Positions 9,070 through 16,598 are shown, counted from the first letter of the stretch. The stretch is DNA of 33,449 nt from Nitrospirae bacterium RIFCSPLOWO2_02_FULL_62_14 (GCA_001805245.1 MHEU01000030.1:1-33449); one strand, 5' to 3'. A program made the numbers and translations. The notes: generated from the letters alone by a model not told the origin.

Positions 9070-9542
9070 GACGATTCGCTCACGCCGCACACCTCTGCGA
9101 TGATGTCTTCCTCGAAACCGTACCGCCGCAGCAAACCCGCGCTCCGCCGGAGATCCCCTGTCGCCGTCCGTCCCAGCCGCTGCGCCAGAAGCGTCCGGGC
9201 CAGCGCCCGCTGGTTCGTCCCCTCATAGGCCTGCCGCACCGCCTTCGCAACCGTGGCCCGCTCGAATCCTTTCGCCAGCAGTTCCGCCTCCAACCTGGCC
9301 TGGCCCATCGGACATCGGGCCAGCCTGGCGCGCGCCCACCGGGCGGCATAGGCGTTGTCGTTGAGATACCCCTGATCGCGGAATCGGGAGAGCAGCGAAC
9401 GGATGCAGACGGCGGATGCGCCTGCCCGGCCGAGAAAGGCTTTGACCTGCGCCTCGGTGCGCTCCCGGCGCGCCAGATACCGTATGGCGGCCTGCTCATA
9501 TCCATCAGCCGCGGAACGTGGCGACGTGGTGCGGGACGGCAT
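9066..9542 (-). CDS. recX: Regulatory protein RecX (158 aa)
   Basis: RecX binds RecA filaments and modulates, usually inhibits, strand exchange. The protein is Arg/Ala-rich and helical, with the repeated three-helix modules of the family: AIRYLARRERTEAQVKAFL near 19-37, LLSRFRDQGYLNDNAYAARW near 50-69, and GLLRRYGFEEDIIAEV near 137-152. It lies 89 bases downstream of recA on the same strand, the usual recA-recX order, and ends in an ATGA overlap with alaS. The ATG at 9542 gives a slightly extended basic N-terminus; a start nearer the YEQAAIRYL helix is possible. Confidence 0.88.
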   Translation of the reverse strand: MPSRTTSPRSAADGYEQAAIRYLARRERTEAQVKAFLGRAGASAVCIRSLLSRFRDQGYLNDNAYAARWARARLARCPMGQARLEAELLAKGFERATVAKAVRQAYEGTNQRALARTLLAQRLGRTATGDLRRSAGLLRRYGFEEDIIAEVCGVSESS

Positions 9543-9570
9543 GGTTAAAATACCGCCGGACTCGGAACGC

Positions 9571-9635
9571 TGAATGATGAATGGCCGTGTCTCCGTTCAC
9601 CGCTCATCGTTCAGCATTCATCGGTCGCCGTTCAC
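9571..9635. repeat. Degenerate heptamer repeats with an inverted half, recA-recX gap
   Basis: From 9594 to 9635 the plus strand reads six consecutive 7-base units close to CGTTCAC: CGTTCAC, CGCTCAT, CGTTCAG, CATTCAT, CGGTCGC, CGTTCAC. The last unit contains the recA stop codon. Just before them, 9571-9584 holds two units in the opposite orientation (TGAATGA, TGAATGG). GATGAATG (9576-9583) and CATTCATC (9615-9622) are perfect complements, so the array can fold into a hairpin. It may attenuate or process the recA-recX transcript. Confidence 0.6.
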
Positions 9636-10717
9636 GCCCCTTTGCCTGCGTGGGACCGCTTGTCGTCGGACCGCTTCTCTTCGGTCTTGCCTTCGACCCG
9701 CTTCTCCGGCCCCCGGCTGGCCGGCACCCCGGACAACTCGCGCAGCTTGGCTTCGATTTCCCGGGCCACCGCCGGATTGGCTTCCAGATAGTCGCGCACC
9801 GCTTCCCGTCCCTGCCCGAGACGTTCGCCCTTGTAGGAATACCAGGCGCCGGACTTCTCCATGACTTTCCGCTCGACGCCGAGGTCCACCAGTTCGCCGG
9901 CCTTCGAAATGCCTTTGGCAAACAGGATGTCGAACTCAGCCTGCTTGAACGGCGGCGCCATCTTGTTCTTGACGACCTTCACGCGCACCCGGTTGCCGGT
10001 CACATCGTTGCCTTCCTTGATGGACTCGATGCGGCGGATGTCGAGACGCACGGAGGAATAGAACTTCAGCGCATTGCCGCCGGTCGTCGTCTCCGGATTG
10101 CCGAACATGATGCCGAGCTTCATGCGGATCTGATTGATGAAAATCACCGTCGTCTGCGACTTGGCGATGGCCGCCGTCAGTTTGCGGAGCGCCTGCGACA
10201 TCAGCCGCGCCTGCAGGCCCATGTGCGCGTCGCCCATTTCGCCTTCGATCTCGGCCCGCGGCACCAGCGCCGCCACCGAGTCCACTACGACCAGGTCGAT
10301 GGCGCCACTCCGTACCAGCGTTTCCGTGATCTCGAGCGCCTGCTCGCCGGTGTCCGGCTGCGATACGAGCAAATCGTCCACGTTGACGCCCAGCTTCTTC
10401 GCATAGGCCAGGTCCAGCGCATGCTCGGCGTCCACGAACGCCGCTGTGCCGCCGGATTTCTGCACCTCGGCGGTCGCGTGCAGGGTCAGCGTCGTTTTAC
10501 CGGATGATTCGGGCCCGAAGATCTCCACCACGCGGCCACGGGGAAGCCCCCCGACGCCCAGCGCCAGATCCAGGCCCAGCGATCCGGTCGAAATGGCGGG
10601 GACGTTCGCCGGCACTTCCGATGTGCCCAGCCGCATGATCGCGCCCTTGCCATACTGCTTTTCGATTTGCGCCAGCGCCAGATCCAGCGCCCGCTTCTTG
10701 TCGTCCTTCTCGGCCAT
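9632..10717 (-). CDS. recA: Recombinase RecA (361 aa)
   Basis: Central homologous-recombination ATPase and SOS co-protease. The Walker A motif GPESSGKTT is at 68-76, the Walker B strand [13 protein letters not shown] near 140-152, loop L1 around [10 protein letters not shown], and loop L2 is [15 protein letters not shown], all intact. The ATG at 10717 gives [20 protein letters not shown], the standard beginning, with a strong purine-rich ribosome site (AAGGGGGG) about 5 bases upstream. The tail after residue 335 is rich in Lys, Arg and Glu and ends basic (SHAGKGA), unlike the acidic C-tail of E. coli RecA. It is followed by recX and then alaS. No LexA box of a type I know was recognised upstream. 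Confidence 0.97.
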   Translation of the reverse strand: MAEKDDKKRALDLALAQIEKQYGKGAIMRLGTSEVPANVPAISTGSLGLDLALGVGGLPRGRVVEIFGPESSGKTTLTLHATAEVQKSGGTAAFVDAEHALDLAYAKKLGVNVDDLLVSQPDTGEQALEITETLVRSGAIDLVVVDSVAALVPRAEIEGEMGDAHMGLQARLMSQALRKLTAAIAKSQTTVIFINQIRMKLGIMFGNPETTTGGNALKFYSSVRLDIRRIESIKEGNDVTGNRVRVKVVKNKMAPPFKQAEFDILFAKGISKAGELVDLGVERKVMEKSGAWYSYKGERLGQGREAVRDYLEANPAVAREIEAKLRELSGVPASRGPEKRVEGKTEEKRSDDKRSHAGKGA

Positions 10718-10840
10718 TGGTTCCCCCCTTTATACCAAGTCTCGCCTGAACCGTTCGCTCATGATCGCTTTATCGAGATGATCGAGAGCAGATAGAGCCT
10801 TCAATCTGCTTGCTTATCCGAAATATCTTCACCAGGACCC

Positions 10841-10846
10841 ATTATA
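10841..10846 (-). promoter_or_regulatory. Possible -10 element upstream of recA
   Basis: The 149-base gap between recA and thpR contains TATAAT on the minus strand (10846 to 10841), about 125 bases before the recA start. No good -35 hexamer is found at 16-18 bases, so this is only a candidate for a recA promoter. Confidence 0.25.
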
Positions 10847-10866
10847 CTCAACTGGTTTCGCAGGTT

Positions 10867-11460
10867 CTACGCTTCTTTCAGCGGAACATGGCACAGACGC
10901 GTGTACACCGGGCCGGAGGGTTTCAAGTCGCTTTTCATCAGCGACACGGCCGACACGGTGAACTCTCCCAGCTTGACCTCCGGCGTCAGCAATCCGCCGG
11001 CTGACATGGCACGCCCGACCTCGGGCGACCGTTCTTTGATTCTGGCGAGCGTCAGATGCGGATGGAAGGGTTTCTGCTCGGACGCAAACCCGATCGCGCC
11101 CAGCGCGGACTCGACATCGGCGGCCAGTCGTTTCACCGCGTCCGCCTGTGCCGTCATGCCGACCCATACCACACGCGGTGCGCGGAAATCGGGGAACACG
11201 CCCAGTCCCTCGACGGTCACCGTGAACCGGCCATGCCCGCCGGCCGCTCGAGTCAGCGCGGCCTGCACGTCCGGCACGCGGTCTTCCGGAATGTCGCCAA
11301 GGAATTTGAGAGTCAAGTGAACGGACTCCGGCTTGACCCACTGAATGCGGACATCGGGACCGAGAGTCCGTTGAAGCTGGCTGCGAAGTTTCGTCTGAGC
11401 CTGCGCAAGGGCCTGCCGCAGCGACGCGTCCAACTCGACCGCCACAAAGGTACGGATCAT
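10867..11460 (-). CDS. thpR: RNA 2',3'-cyclic phosphodiesterase ThpR (197 aa)
   Basis: A 2H-phosphoesterase (formerly 2'-5' RNA ligase LigT) that opens 2',3'-cyclic phosphates on RNA. Both signature HxTx motifs are present: HLTLKFLG with His48-Thr50, and HPHLTLARI with His135-Thr137, as expected for the two-lobed active site. The N-terminus MIRTFVAVEL is the family norm and the length fits (about 180-200 aa). The start overlaps the cinA stop by 4 bases (ATGA), so the two are translated as a pair; cinA-thpR-recA is a recurrent gene order. Confidence 0.93.
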   Translation of the reverse strand: MIRTFVAVELDASLRQALAQAQTKLRSQLQRTLGPDVRIQWVKPESVHLTLKFLGDIPEDRVPDVQAALTRAAGGHGRFTVTVEGLGVFPDFRAPRVVWVGMTAQADAVKRLAADVESALGAIGFASEQKPFHPHLTLARIKERSPEVGRAMSAGGLLTPEVKLGEFTVSAVSLMKSDLKPSGPVYTRLCHVPLKEA

Positions 11461-12719
11461 GTCTTATGTATCTGCGCCAGCGGCAGCCATTGCCGGAGGA
11501 GATTCAGCGCCGCCTGCGACGCGCGCAATTTGATGGTATCCCGCGGACCATGGAAGCGAAACTCCTTTGCCAGCAGGCCCGCCCCCCGGGCATCGAACCC
11601 GACATAGACCAGCCCGACGGGCTTCTGCGCAGTGCCGCCGCCGGGGCCGGCAATGCCGGTCACGCTCAGCCCCACGTCCGCACGGCTGCGCTCGCGGACT
11701 CCTTTCGCCATGGCCGCCGCGACTTCCGGACTGACGGCGCCGTGCCGTGCAAGGATCATCTTCGGCACATCCAGCAGTTCCATCTTGGCTGCATTGCTGT
11801 AACAGACCAGCACGCGATCGAGATAATTCGAACTGCCGGGCACCTGCGTCAGGCGGTGGCCGATCAACCCGCCGGTGCAGGATTCCGCCACCGCGAGCGT
11901 CATCCTCCGTGTCGTCAGGGCCCGCCCGACCACGTCCTCCATCGTCTCCGTGCCCTCGGCGTAGACCAGCCCGCCGAGTTCCTCCCGGACGGCGCGCGCA
12001 GCCTGCTCGAGCGCGGCCATCTCGGACGACCCGCCGCACACAGTCAACGACACCGTGACTCCGAGCGGCGATGCCAGGAGGCCGAGCCGGACTCCGCGGC
12101 GAGACTGCGCCAGCGGCCCCACTCGCGCGTCGAGATCGGCCTCCACGATCCCGAACGTATGCAGGAGGCGCCGCTCGATCCGCGCCTGCGCGCGAGTCTG
12201 CAACGGCTCCGCCACGAACCGTGTCGCTTCCTTGGTGAACATCGCCTTCGCTTCCGCCGGCACGCCGGGCAGCGCGATCAACTGGCAGGTTTTCCAGGAG
12301 AGGCAGAATCCGGGCGCCGAGCCGACGGGATTGTCCAGCACCGCCGCGCCGGTTGGAATCAGGGCTTGCTTCATTTGCGCGGCGGTCGGTGTCCGGCCCC
12401 TGGCCGCCAGGCGCTGCATCATGCCCTTCACCGTATCGGCATGCCGGCGCAGCGGACGGCCCGTCACGCGCGCCACGGCTTCCCGCGTCAGGTCGTCCCC
12501 CGTCGGACCTAGCCCGCCGGTCATCACGACGAGACCGGCGCGGCGCCCCGCGACGCGAATCGCGTCCATGATATCGGCTTCATCGTCGCCGACGATGGTC
12601 TTCCACCGCACTTCGATGCCGAGCGCCGCCAGTTCGTCCGTCAGAAAGAGCGAATTGGTGTCCAGCCGGCCGCCCAGCAGCAACTCCGATCCGATGGCAA
12701 GAATTTCAGCTCGCCGCAT
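11457..12719 (-). CDS. cinA: CinA: competence/damage-inducible protein, NMN amidohydrolase (420 aa)
   Basis: A two-domain CinA. The N-terminal MoCF-like (COG1058) domain opens with RRAEILAIGSELLLGG and contains TGGLGPTGDDLTREA (about 68-82); in characterised homologues it acts as an ADP-ribose pyrophosphatase. The C-terminal domain (COG1546, from about 255) carries AVAESCTGGLIGHRLT and VTGIAGPGGGTAQKPVG, the signature of nicotinamide mononucleotide deamidase (PncC). It probably recycles pyridine nucleotides. ATG 12719 is chosen for its fit to the family start; ATG 12728 (three residues longer) is possible, and the AGGA ribosome site lies between the ideal distances for both. The gene is divergent from the chlorite-dismutase-family gene and coupled to thpR. 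Confidence 0.92.
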   Translation of the reverse strand: MRRAEILAIGSELLLGGRLDTNSLFLTDELAALGIEVRWKTIVGDDEADIMDAIRVAGRRAGLVVMTGGLGPTGDDLTREAVARVTGRPLRRHADTVKGMMQRLAARGRTPTAAQMKQALIPTGAAVLDNPVGSAPGFCLSWKTCQLIALPGVPAEAKAMFTKEATRFVAEPLQTRAQARIERRLLHTFGIVEADLDARVGPLAQSRRGVRLGLLASPLGVTVSLTVCGGSSEMAALEQAARAVREELGGLVYAEGTETMEDVVGRALTTRRMTLAVAESCTGGLIGHRLTQVPGSSNYLDRVLVCYSNAAKMELLDVPKMILARHGAVSPEVAAAMAKGVRERSRADVGLSVTGIAGPGGGTAQKPVGLVYVGFDARGAGLLAKEFRFHGPRDTIKLRASQAALNLLRQWLPLAQIHKT

Positions 12720-12777
12720 GTTTCGCATCGTCCTGAAACAGGGCGCGACGGCCGGCTTCCGGGACGCGCCACAGGTG

Positions 12778-12806
12778 CCGATAACAGATCGTGCCACCCC
12801 TGTCAA
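12778..12806 (-). promoter_or_regulatory. Promoter candidate for cinA-thpR
   Basis: On the minus strand TTGACA (12806 to 12801) is followed after 17 bases by TATCGG (12783 to 12778). The -35 box is perfect; the -10 box is moderate. It is placed correctly for a leader of about 50 bases before cinA. Confidence 0.5.
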
Positions 12807-12823
12807 CGGCTGCCGGAGACCGG

Positions 12824-12853
12824 TTGACAACCTCCGCGACCTAGTGATAGAAA
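12824..12853 (+). promoter_or_regulatory. Promoter candidate for the chlorite-dismutase-family gene
   Basis: TTGACA at 12824-12829 and TAGAAA at 12848-12853 are 18 bases apart. It is back to back with the cinA promoter, the two -35 boxes lying only 17 bases apart, so one regulator could control both. A clear ribosome site AAGGAG is at 12894-12899. Confidence 0.5.
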
Positions 12854-12905
12854 CTCGTGTTCGCGCGCGGCAGATTTCCGGCGCGCAAGTCTCAAGGAGA
12901 ACCAC

Positions 12906-13616
12906 ATGGGCGGCGAGCAAGCGCAACCTCCAAAACGTCAATACGTCAATTTCGCTTTCTACAAGGTCGATCCGACCTGGCGCCGGCTTCCGGCCGATGA
13001 ACGGGCCCGGGGCAAGCAGGAATTCCTCCGCGTCATCGAGGAATACAGCGGGAAGGTTCTCGTCATCCCCTATACCCTGGTCGGCATCCGCGGCGAGGCC
13101 GACATCATGCTCTGGCGCATCAGCTACGAGCTGGAACTGTTCCAGGAGATGACCACGAAGCTGCTGGCGACCGGCCTCGGCAAGTACATGACCACCCCCT
13201 ATTCCTATCTCTCGATGACCAAGCGATCCATTTACGTGGATCATCACACCCACGAAGGCCAGGAGAGCAAGCGGCTGACCATCGTACCCGGCAAATGCAA
13301 ATACATCTTCGTGTACCCGTTCCTGAAAACGCGCGACTGGTTCCTGCTCACCAAGGCGGCCCGCCAGGGCATGATGGATGAGCATATCGAGATCGGCCAT
13401 CGGTTCCCGTCGGTCAAGCTGAACACGACCTACTCGTTCGGCCTGGACGATCAGGAATGGGTCGTGGCGTTCGAATCCGACAAGCCGGAGGATTTCCTCG
13501 ATCTGGTGATGGCCCTTCGGGAAACCGAAGGCAGCCGGTACACCCTCCGCGATACGCCGATCTTTACGTGCCTGCACAAGAGCATGAAGGAAGTGCTCGA
13601 CACGCTGGGCGGCTGA
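12906..13616 (+). CDS. Chlorite dismutase/HemQ-family heme protein (236 aa)
   Basis: Dimeric alpha-beta barrel family that includes true chlorite dismutases (chlorite to chloride and O2) and HemQ/ChdC coproheme decarboxylases. Family-typical segments are VNFAFYKVDPTWRRLP (14-29), TPYSYLSMTKRSIYV (97-111) and NTTYSFGLDDQEWVVAFE (173-190). His160 in MMDEHIEIGH is the likely proximal heme ligand. By counting back from the GLDD motif, the position of the catalytic distal Arg of chlorite dismutases (or Gln of HemQ) is Leu172 or Asn173 here, so efficient chlorite dismutation is unlikely and a HemQ-like or unknown role is more plausible. No signal peptide, so cytoplasmic. The start has AAGGAG 6 bases upstream. 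No heme-synthesis gene is next to it. Confidence 0.82.
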   Translation: MGGEQAQPPKRQYVNFAFYKVDPTWRRLPADERARGKQEFLRVIEEYSGKVLVIPYTLVGIRGEADIMLWRISYELELFQEMTTKLLATGLGKYMTTPYSYLSMTKRSIYVDHHTHEGQESKRLTIVPGKCKYIFVYPFLKTRDWFLLTKAARQGMMDEHIEIGHRFPSVKLNTTYSFGLDDQEWVVAFESDKPEDFLDLVMALRETEGSRYTLRDTPIFTCLHKSMKEVLDTLGG

Positions 13617-13697
13617 ACGGCCTGTTACGGACGACGTGCGGCTGTCGATCCGCCCAGCATGCTCCGTGAGACCACCTTCGACTGAAAGCGCCGTCAC

Positions 13698-13940
13698 ATG
13701 AAATGCCCCAAATGCACCGGACTCCTGATTCGGGAAGATATCCGCGAACAAAGCGGACGCTTCCAGGGCTGGCGCTGCATCCAGTGCGGTTTTCGTCTGG
13801 ATCACCTGATCGCCCAGAATCGCACCGCAACCCCTCCGGATCCGGCCGACGACGATACAGTCGAAACGTCGCCGCGCGCCGGCTCCACATCCCAACGACG
13901 GACCACAAGCCGAAACAAACGCGCTGCCAGCAAAGCGTAA
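13698..13940 (+). CDS. Small zinc-ribbon protein (80 aa)
   Basis: The first 30 residues hold two CxxC pairs, Cys3-Cys6 in MKCPKC and Cys27-Cys30 in RCIQC, spaced as in a zinc ribbon. The second half (about 45-80) is disordered, rich in Thr, Pro, Asp, then ends in a basic Arg/Lys cluster (RNKRAASKA). Such proteins often bind nucleic acid or a protein partner, but nothing here identifies it. The gene lies 81 bases after the chlorite-dismutase-family gene on the same strand and has only a weak ribosome site, so it may depend on upstream transcription. Confidence 0.65.
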   Translation: MKCPKCTGLLIREDIREQSGRFQGWRCIQCGFRLDHLIAQNRTATPPDPADDDTVETSPRAGSTSQRRTTSRNKRAASKA

Positions 13941-13957
13941 CCCTGCTTTCTTCCTCC

Positions 13958-14632
13958 ATGCCCGGTGATGCTCCCACGTCCGACGGCTTCCGCCGGCAGG
14001 CCGTTGTGTGCTCCGTCCTCCTTCCCGGACTAGGACAGGCCGTTCGCGGATACCGGGCCCACGCCGCCGGCATCTTTTTCACCACCGCCGCGCTTCTGGC
14101 CTGTGCGGCCCTGCTGGCGCGGGCCGGCGGAGGGGAATCCGCCGTGTTTTTTCTCATGCTGCTGGTCCTGCCATGGTGGGCGCTGCAAAGTTACGGCGCC
14201 TCCCTTCCCGGCCCCCTCGGCTGGAAACACACCCTGCAGGCCGCCTGGGCGAACAGTCACGACATTCGTTTCCTGGGCGCGCTGTTCCTGCTGACAGCCG
14301 TGACGGACCTCTACATTATTCTGGCGCGTCCCGACTATGCCCTCACGGTTTTCTGCCTGAAGCCCGGAGGCTTCTGGGGCATGCTGGCCAAGGCCCAGTC
14401 GCCGACGCTGCACCTGTTGATCGGCTACGGCTTCCTGCGTCTCCGCCGGTGGGGGCTGCTGCTCTATCTGGCCTATGCCGCATTCGGTGTCATGAACGCC
14501 TCGGCCAATTACGCCTGTTTCGGATATGGGCGGATCCGCATGGTCTTTCTGTTCACGCTCGTGGCGTTCACGCTCTACATCGTATGGCGCAGACGATGTT
14601 TTCCGCCTCCGGCGGCCCAACCGGCTCTTTGA
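13958..14632 (+). CDS. Multi-pass membrane protein of unknown function (224 aa)
   Basis: Not recognised. About five hydrophobic segments are visible: around 14-30, 37-55, 64-75, 108-123 and 165-215 (two helices). The first one contains LLPGLGQAVRGYRAHAAG, resembling the GLGQ-type start of small TM2-like membrane domains. The C-terminus is cytoplasmic-like and basic (WRRRC). The frame is open further upstream, but an upstream start would overlap the zinc-ribbon gene entirely and lacks coding character; the ATG at 13958, 17 bases after that gene, is preferred. Co-transcription with the zinc ribbon gene is likely from the short gap. Confidence 0.6.
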   Translation: MPGDAPTSDGFRRQAVVCSVLLPGLGQAVRGYRAHAAGIFFTTAALLACAALLARAGGGESAVFFLMLLVLPWWALQSYGASLPGPLGWKHTLQAAWANSHDIRFLGALFLLTAVTDLYIILARPDYALTVFCLKPGGFWGMLAKAQSPTLHLLIGYGFLRLRRWGLLLYLAYAAFGVMNASANYACFGYGRIRMVFLFTLVAFTLYIVWRRRCFPPPAAQPAL

Positions 14633-14658
14633 CAGCATCGCGGCGCCTATGCTATTCA
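14629..14658 (+). promoter_or_regulatory. Weak promoter candidate before the 72-aa gene
   Basis: TTGACA at 14629-14634 overlaps the stop of the membrane-protein gene; TATTCA follows after 18 bases (14653-14658). The -35 box is perfect, the -10 box moderate. It would start the 14702-16047 pair of genes. Confidence 0.4.
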
Positions 14659-14701
14659 ACATTGAATTGAGCATCCGCCAGGTGCGGCGGTCGGGATCGA
14701 T

Positions 14702-14920
14702 ATGGACGACAAAAACTACCTGTTTGCCATCCGGCATCGCGATGGCGGAGTGACCCTGTACATTGATGAAGCCTACGCCCAGGAACGGGGAGCCGACATG
14801 TCCAAGCTCGTGAAAATCGAGATTCCGAAGGACCTTTTTATCAACGGCACCGTCCAGCAGGTTCGCGAGTACGTGGCCAACTATTTGGAAGCGCTGGAAA
14901 CGGGCTCTGCAAAGGGATAA
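14702..14920 (+). CDS. Unrecognised small protein (72 aa)
   Basis: Not recognised. An acidic soluble protein with a possible beta-rich first half (YLFAIRHRDGGVTLYIDEAY) and a helical tail (VQQVREYVANYLEALE). No signal peptide, membrane segment or metal motif. It ends 8 bases before the 372-aa gene, so the two probably form one transcription unit and may act together. The ATG at 14702 is preceded by only a weak GGGAT ribosome site. Confidence 0.55.
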   Translation: MDDKNYLFAIRHRDGGVTLYIDEAYAQERGADMSKLVKIEIPKDLFINGTVQQVREYVANYLEALETGSAKG

Positions 14921-14928
14921 CCATTGCG

Positions 14929-16047
14929 ATGGCCGGACTACCCACCATGCCCAGCGCGTTAACCGGCGAGATGATCGAATCGGCGGTCAACGCCCTGCCG
15001 ATCCAGGGGCGGATCATGATGCGCCTGCTGCTCCTGCAATACCTGGATACCACGCAGGAAGACATCGACTATATGGCTGCGGACCGACCCGATCCCCGAT
15101 TTGTCTCTGGAGCCAAACCGCTTGTTCAGGTGGTAGCGCGAGAGACCGTCCAGGGGCTCGTCGATCGCGTGGCGCAATATCGCACCCAGACCCGCAAGAA
15201 ACGCGAACAGATCTGGATGCAGATTGGTTGCCTCAGAAAACAAATCACCTACGGCGAAGCCTTATGCGCCCAGGCTGAGCGACTGCTGCGCGAACGGTTC
15301 GGCCTGGATGCCGACGCCATGAAGCTGTTGCAGGCGCAGGCCCGCGCGGCCATTCCCAAACCGGCGACTCGAGAACTCGACCGGCAATGGGAGAAAGATG
15401 AAATTACGGAGCAGGACTACCGCTGCAAACGGCTCGGGATCGAATATCAAGCGGAGTTGCGCAAGCTCGATCGGGAACGGAAACGGCTTCAAACCGTCCT
15501 GCGCGACTACAGCATCGCCAGCCACGCTCCCTTGCAGGACCATGAAATCGGACATATTTGGGGCATCCCGGCCGGCTCATTGGCTGCAAGGAAAGCCAAA
15601 TTCCTGCATCAATATCTGCAGGGGCTCCAAGCCGCGCTCCCGCAAACCGGCCAGCCTCCCGTCGATCTCTGGAAAGAGACCTTCGTGGTTCTGTCCGGCC
15701 GGCCGGTCGAACGATCCGCTGTTGCCTACGACAACCTGGACCGGACCGAATCGTCATTGATGGAAAAGCTGACGTCGTTTGCCTTGAAGACGATGCCCGA
15801 GGACATGGAAAGCCGCGGCTGGCTGTCCATCTCGTTGTCGCTCTTTGCGCTTCAACGCCTGTCCGCGATCCAGGCTGAGCGGGACATGGATCCTGACGCC
15901 CTGGAACAGGCCCTGCTGCAGCGGTCAGCGCCGGCTCCGAAAGAACCGGCGTCATCACCGCAGCCGGAGGCCGGCACCCAGTCCATACAGTCCGATGACT
16001 GGCACGAACACATCCTGCGCAGCATGCGAGGTGAGGACCGGCGATAA
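14929..16047 (+). CDS. Unrecognised helical protein (372 aa)
   Basis: Not recognised. A soluble protein with no signal peptide. Residues about 75-205 are strongly charged and helical with heptad-like spacing (for example RKKREQIWMQIGCLRKQI and ELRKLDRERKRLQTVL), suggesting a coiled coil. Residues 210-320 appear to be a compact helical domain, and the last 50 are Pro/Ala/Ser-rich and probably flexible, ending in WHEHILRSMRGEDRR. A start at Met7 (14947) is possible. The partner is likely the 72-aa protein encoded 8 bases upstream. Function unknown; structural, scaffolding or regulatory roles are all open. Confidence 0.65.
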   Translation: MAGLPTMPSALTGEMIESAVNALPIQGRIMMRLLLLQYLDTTQEDIDYMAADRPDPRFVSGAKPLVQVVARETVQGLVDRVAQYRTQTRKKREQIWMQIGCLRKQITYGEALCAQAERLLRERFGLDADAMKLLQAQARAAIPKPATRELDRQWEKDEITEQDYRCKRLGIEYQAELRKLDRERKRLQTVLRDYSIASHAPLQDHEIGHIWGIPAGSLAARKAKFLHQYLQGLQAALPQTGQPPVDLWKETFVVLSGRPVERSAVAYDNLDRTESSLMEKLTSFALKTMPEDMESRGWLSISLSLFALQRLSAIQAERDMDPDALEQALLQRSAPAPKEPASSPQPEAGTQSIQSDDWHEHILRSMRGEDRR

Positions 16048-16057
16048 CTGCCGGAGG

Positions 16058-16086
16058 TTGCAATAGTTCATATCTATGAAGATAAT
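16058..16086 (+). promoter_or_regulatory. Promoter immediately before the OB-fold gene (possible leaderless start)
   Basis: TTGCAA (16058-16063) and GATAAT (16081-16086) are exactly 17 bases apart. A transcript would start about 7 bases after the -10 box, at or within a base or two of the ATG at 16093. There is no Shine-Dalgarno sequence in the six bases between. Confidence 0.5.
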
Positions 16087-16092
16087 AAATTT

Positions 16093-16521
16093 ATGACGAA
16101 CGCGGCTTCTTTCATCCGCCGGCACATCGGACAAAGCGCCCTGATACTGCTGCTCATCACCGCGGGCTATTCAGGATGGGTGCCCGCACTTCACGCCGGC
16201 AGCATGCTGGAATTGACCGATCTGCTGGCGCACCCCGAGCAATACGACAAGCAAACCGTGTCCGTGGTCGGAGAAGTGAGCAATCTGCAGCTGGCCACAA
16301 CCAGGGACGGACAGAACGCGTACGGGTTCCTGCTGAAATCCGGCAAAGGAACCGTCAAAGTCATCGGACTGGGAAAAACGCGCGTCCGCGACGGCGAGCA
16401 GGTGGTCGTCGAAGGAATTTTCAGCCGATTGCGCCAGGGCGGCCGGACCGCCGTCCTCAACGAAATCAAAGCCGAACTCGTTCGTCCCCTTGCGCAGCTG
16501 ACCCCAGATTTCGTCGGCTGA
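16093..16521 (+). CDS. Exported OB-fold-like protein (142 aa)
   Basis: The N-terminal 36 residues form a signal peptide or anchor: basic RRH, a hydrophobic core (ALILLLITAGYSGW), then ALHAG. The remainder (about 38-130) looks like a single OB-fold barrel of the kind seen in small periplasmic nucleic-acid-binding-like or CcmE-like proteins: LTDLLAHPEQYDKQTVSVVG, FLLKSGKGTVKVIGLG, and GEQVVVEGIFSRLRQGG. No heme-binding His motif of CcmE is seen, so a cytochrome role is not supported. The ATG at 16093 is required to include the signal peptide. Confidence 0.65.
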   Translation: MTNAASFIRRHIGQSALILLLITAGYSGWVPALHAGSMLELTDLLAHPEQYDKQTVSVVGEVSNLQLATTRDGQNAYGFLLKSGKGTVKVIGLGKTRVRDGEQVVVEGIFSRLRQGGRTAVLNEIKAELVRPLAQLTPDFVG

Positions 16522-16559
16522 CTCTCTGTTCCGTCCCTTCAGGTCAACGCCCCGCTTAC

Positions 16560-16587
16560 TTGACGGCCAGTCGTCCCGCTTGATACA
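16560..16587 (+). promoter_or_regulatory. tRNA promoter candidate
   Basis: TTGACG (16560-16565) and GATACA (16582-16587) with a 16-base spacer place the transcription start about 5 bases before the mature tRNA 5' end at 16599. Confidence 0.45.
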
Positions 16588-16598
16588 ACGAAAACCGT

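Noticed and set aside
7315-9228. Long plus-strand open frame (637 codons) opposite alaS
   Set aside because: It is the antisense shadow of the GC-rich alaS gene: Arg/His/Pro/Asp-rich, no recognisable domain, and alaS is a clear complete family member.
11457-13895. Frame of 812 codons extending cinA upstream
   Set aside because: The extra N-terminal part is antisense to the chlorite-dismutase-family gene; CinA proper starts at 12719.
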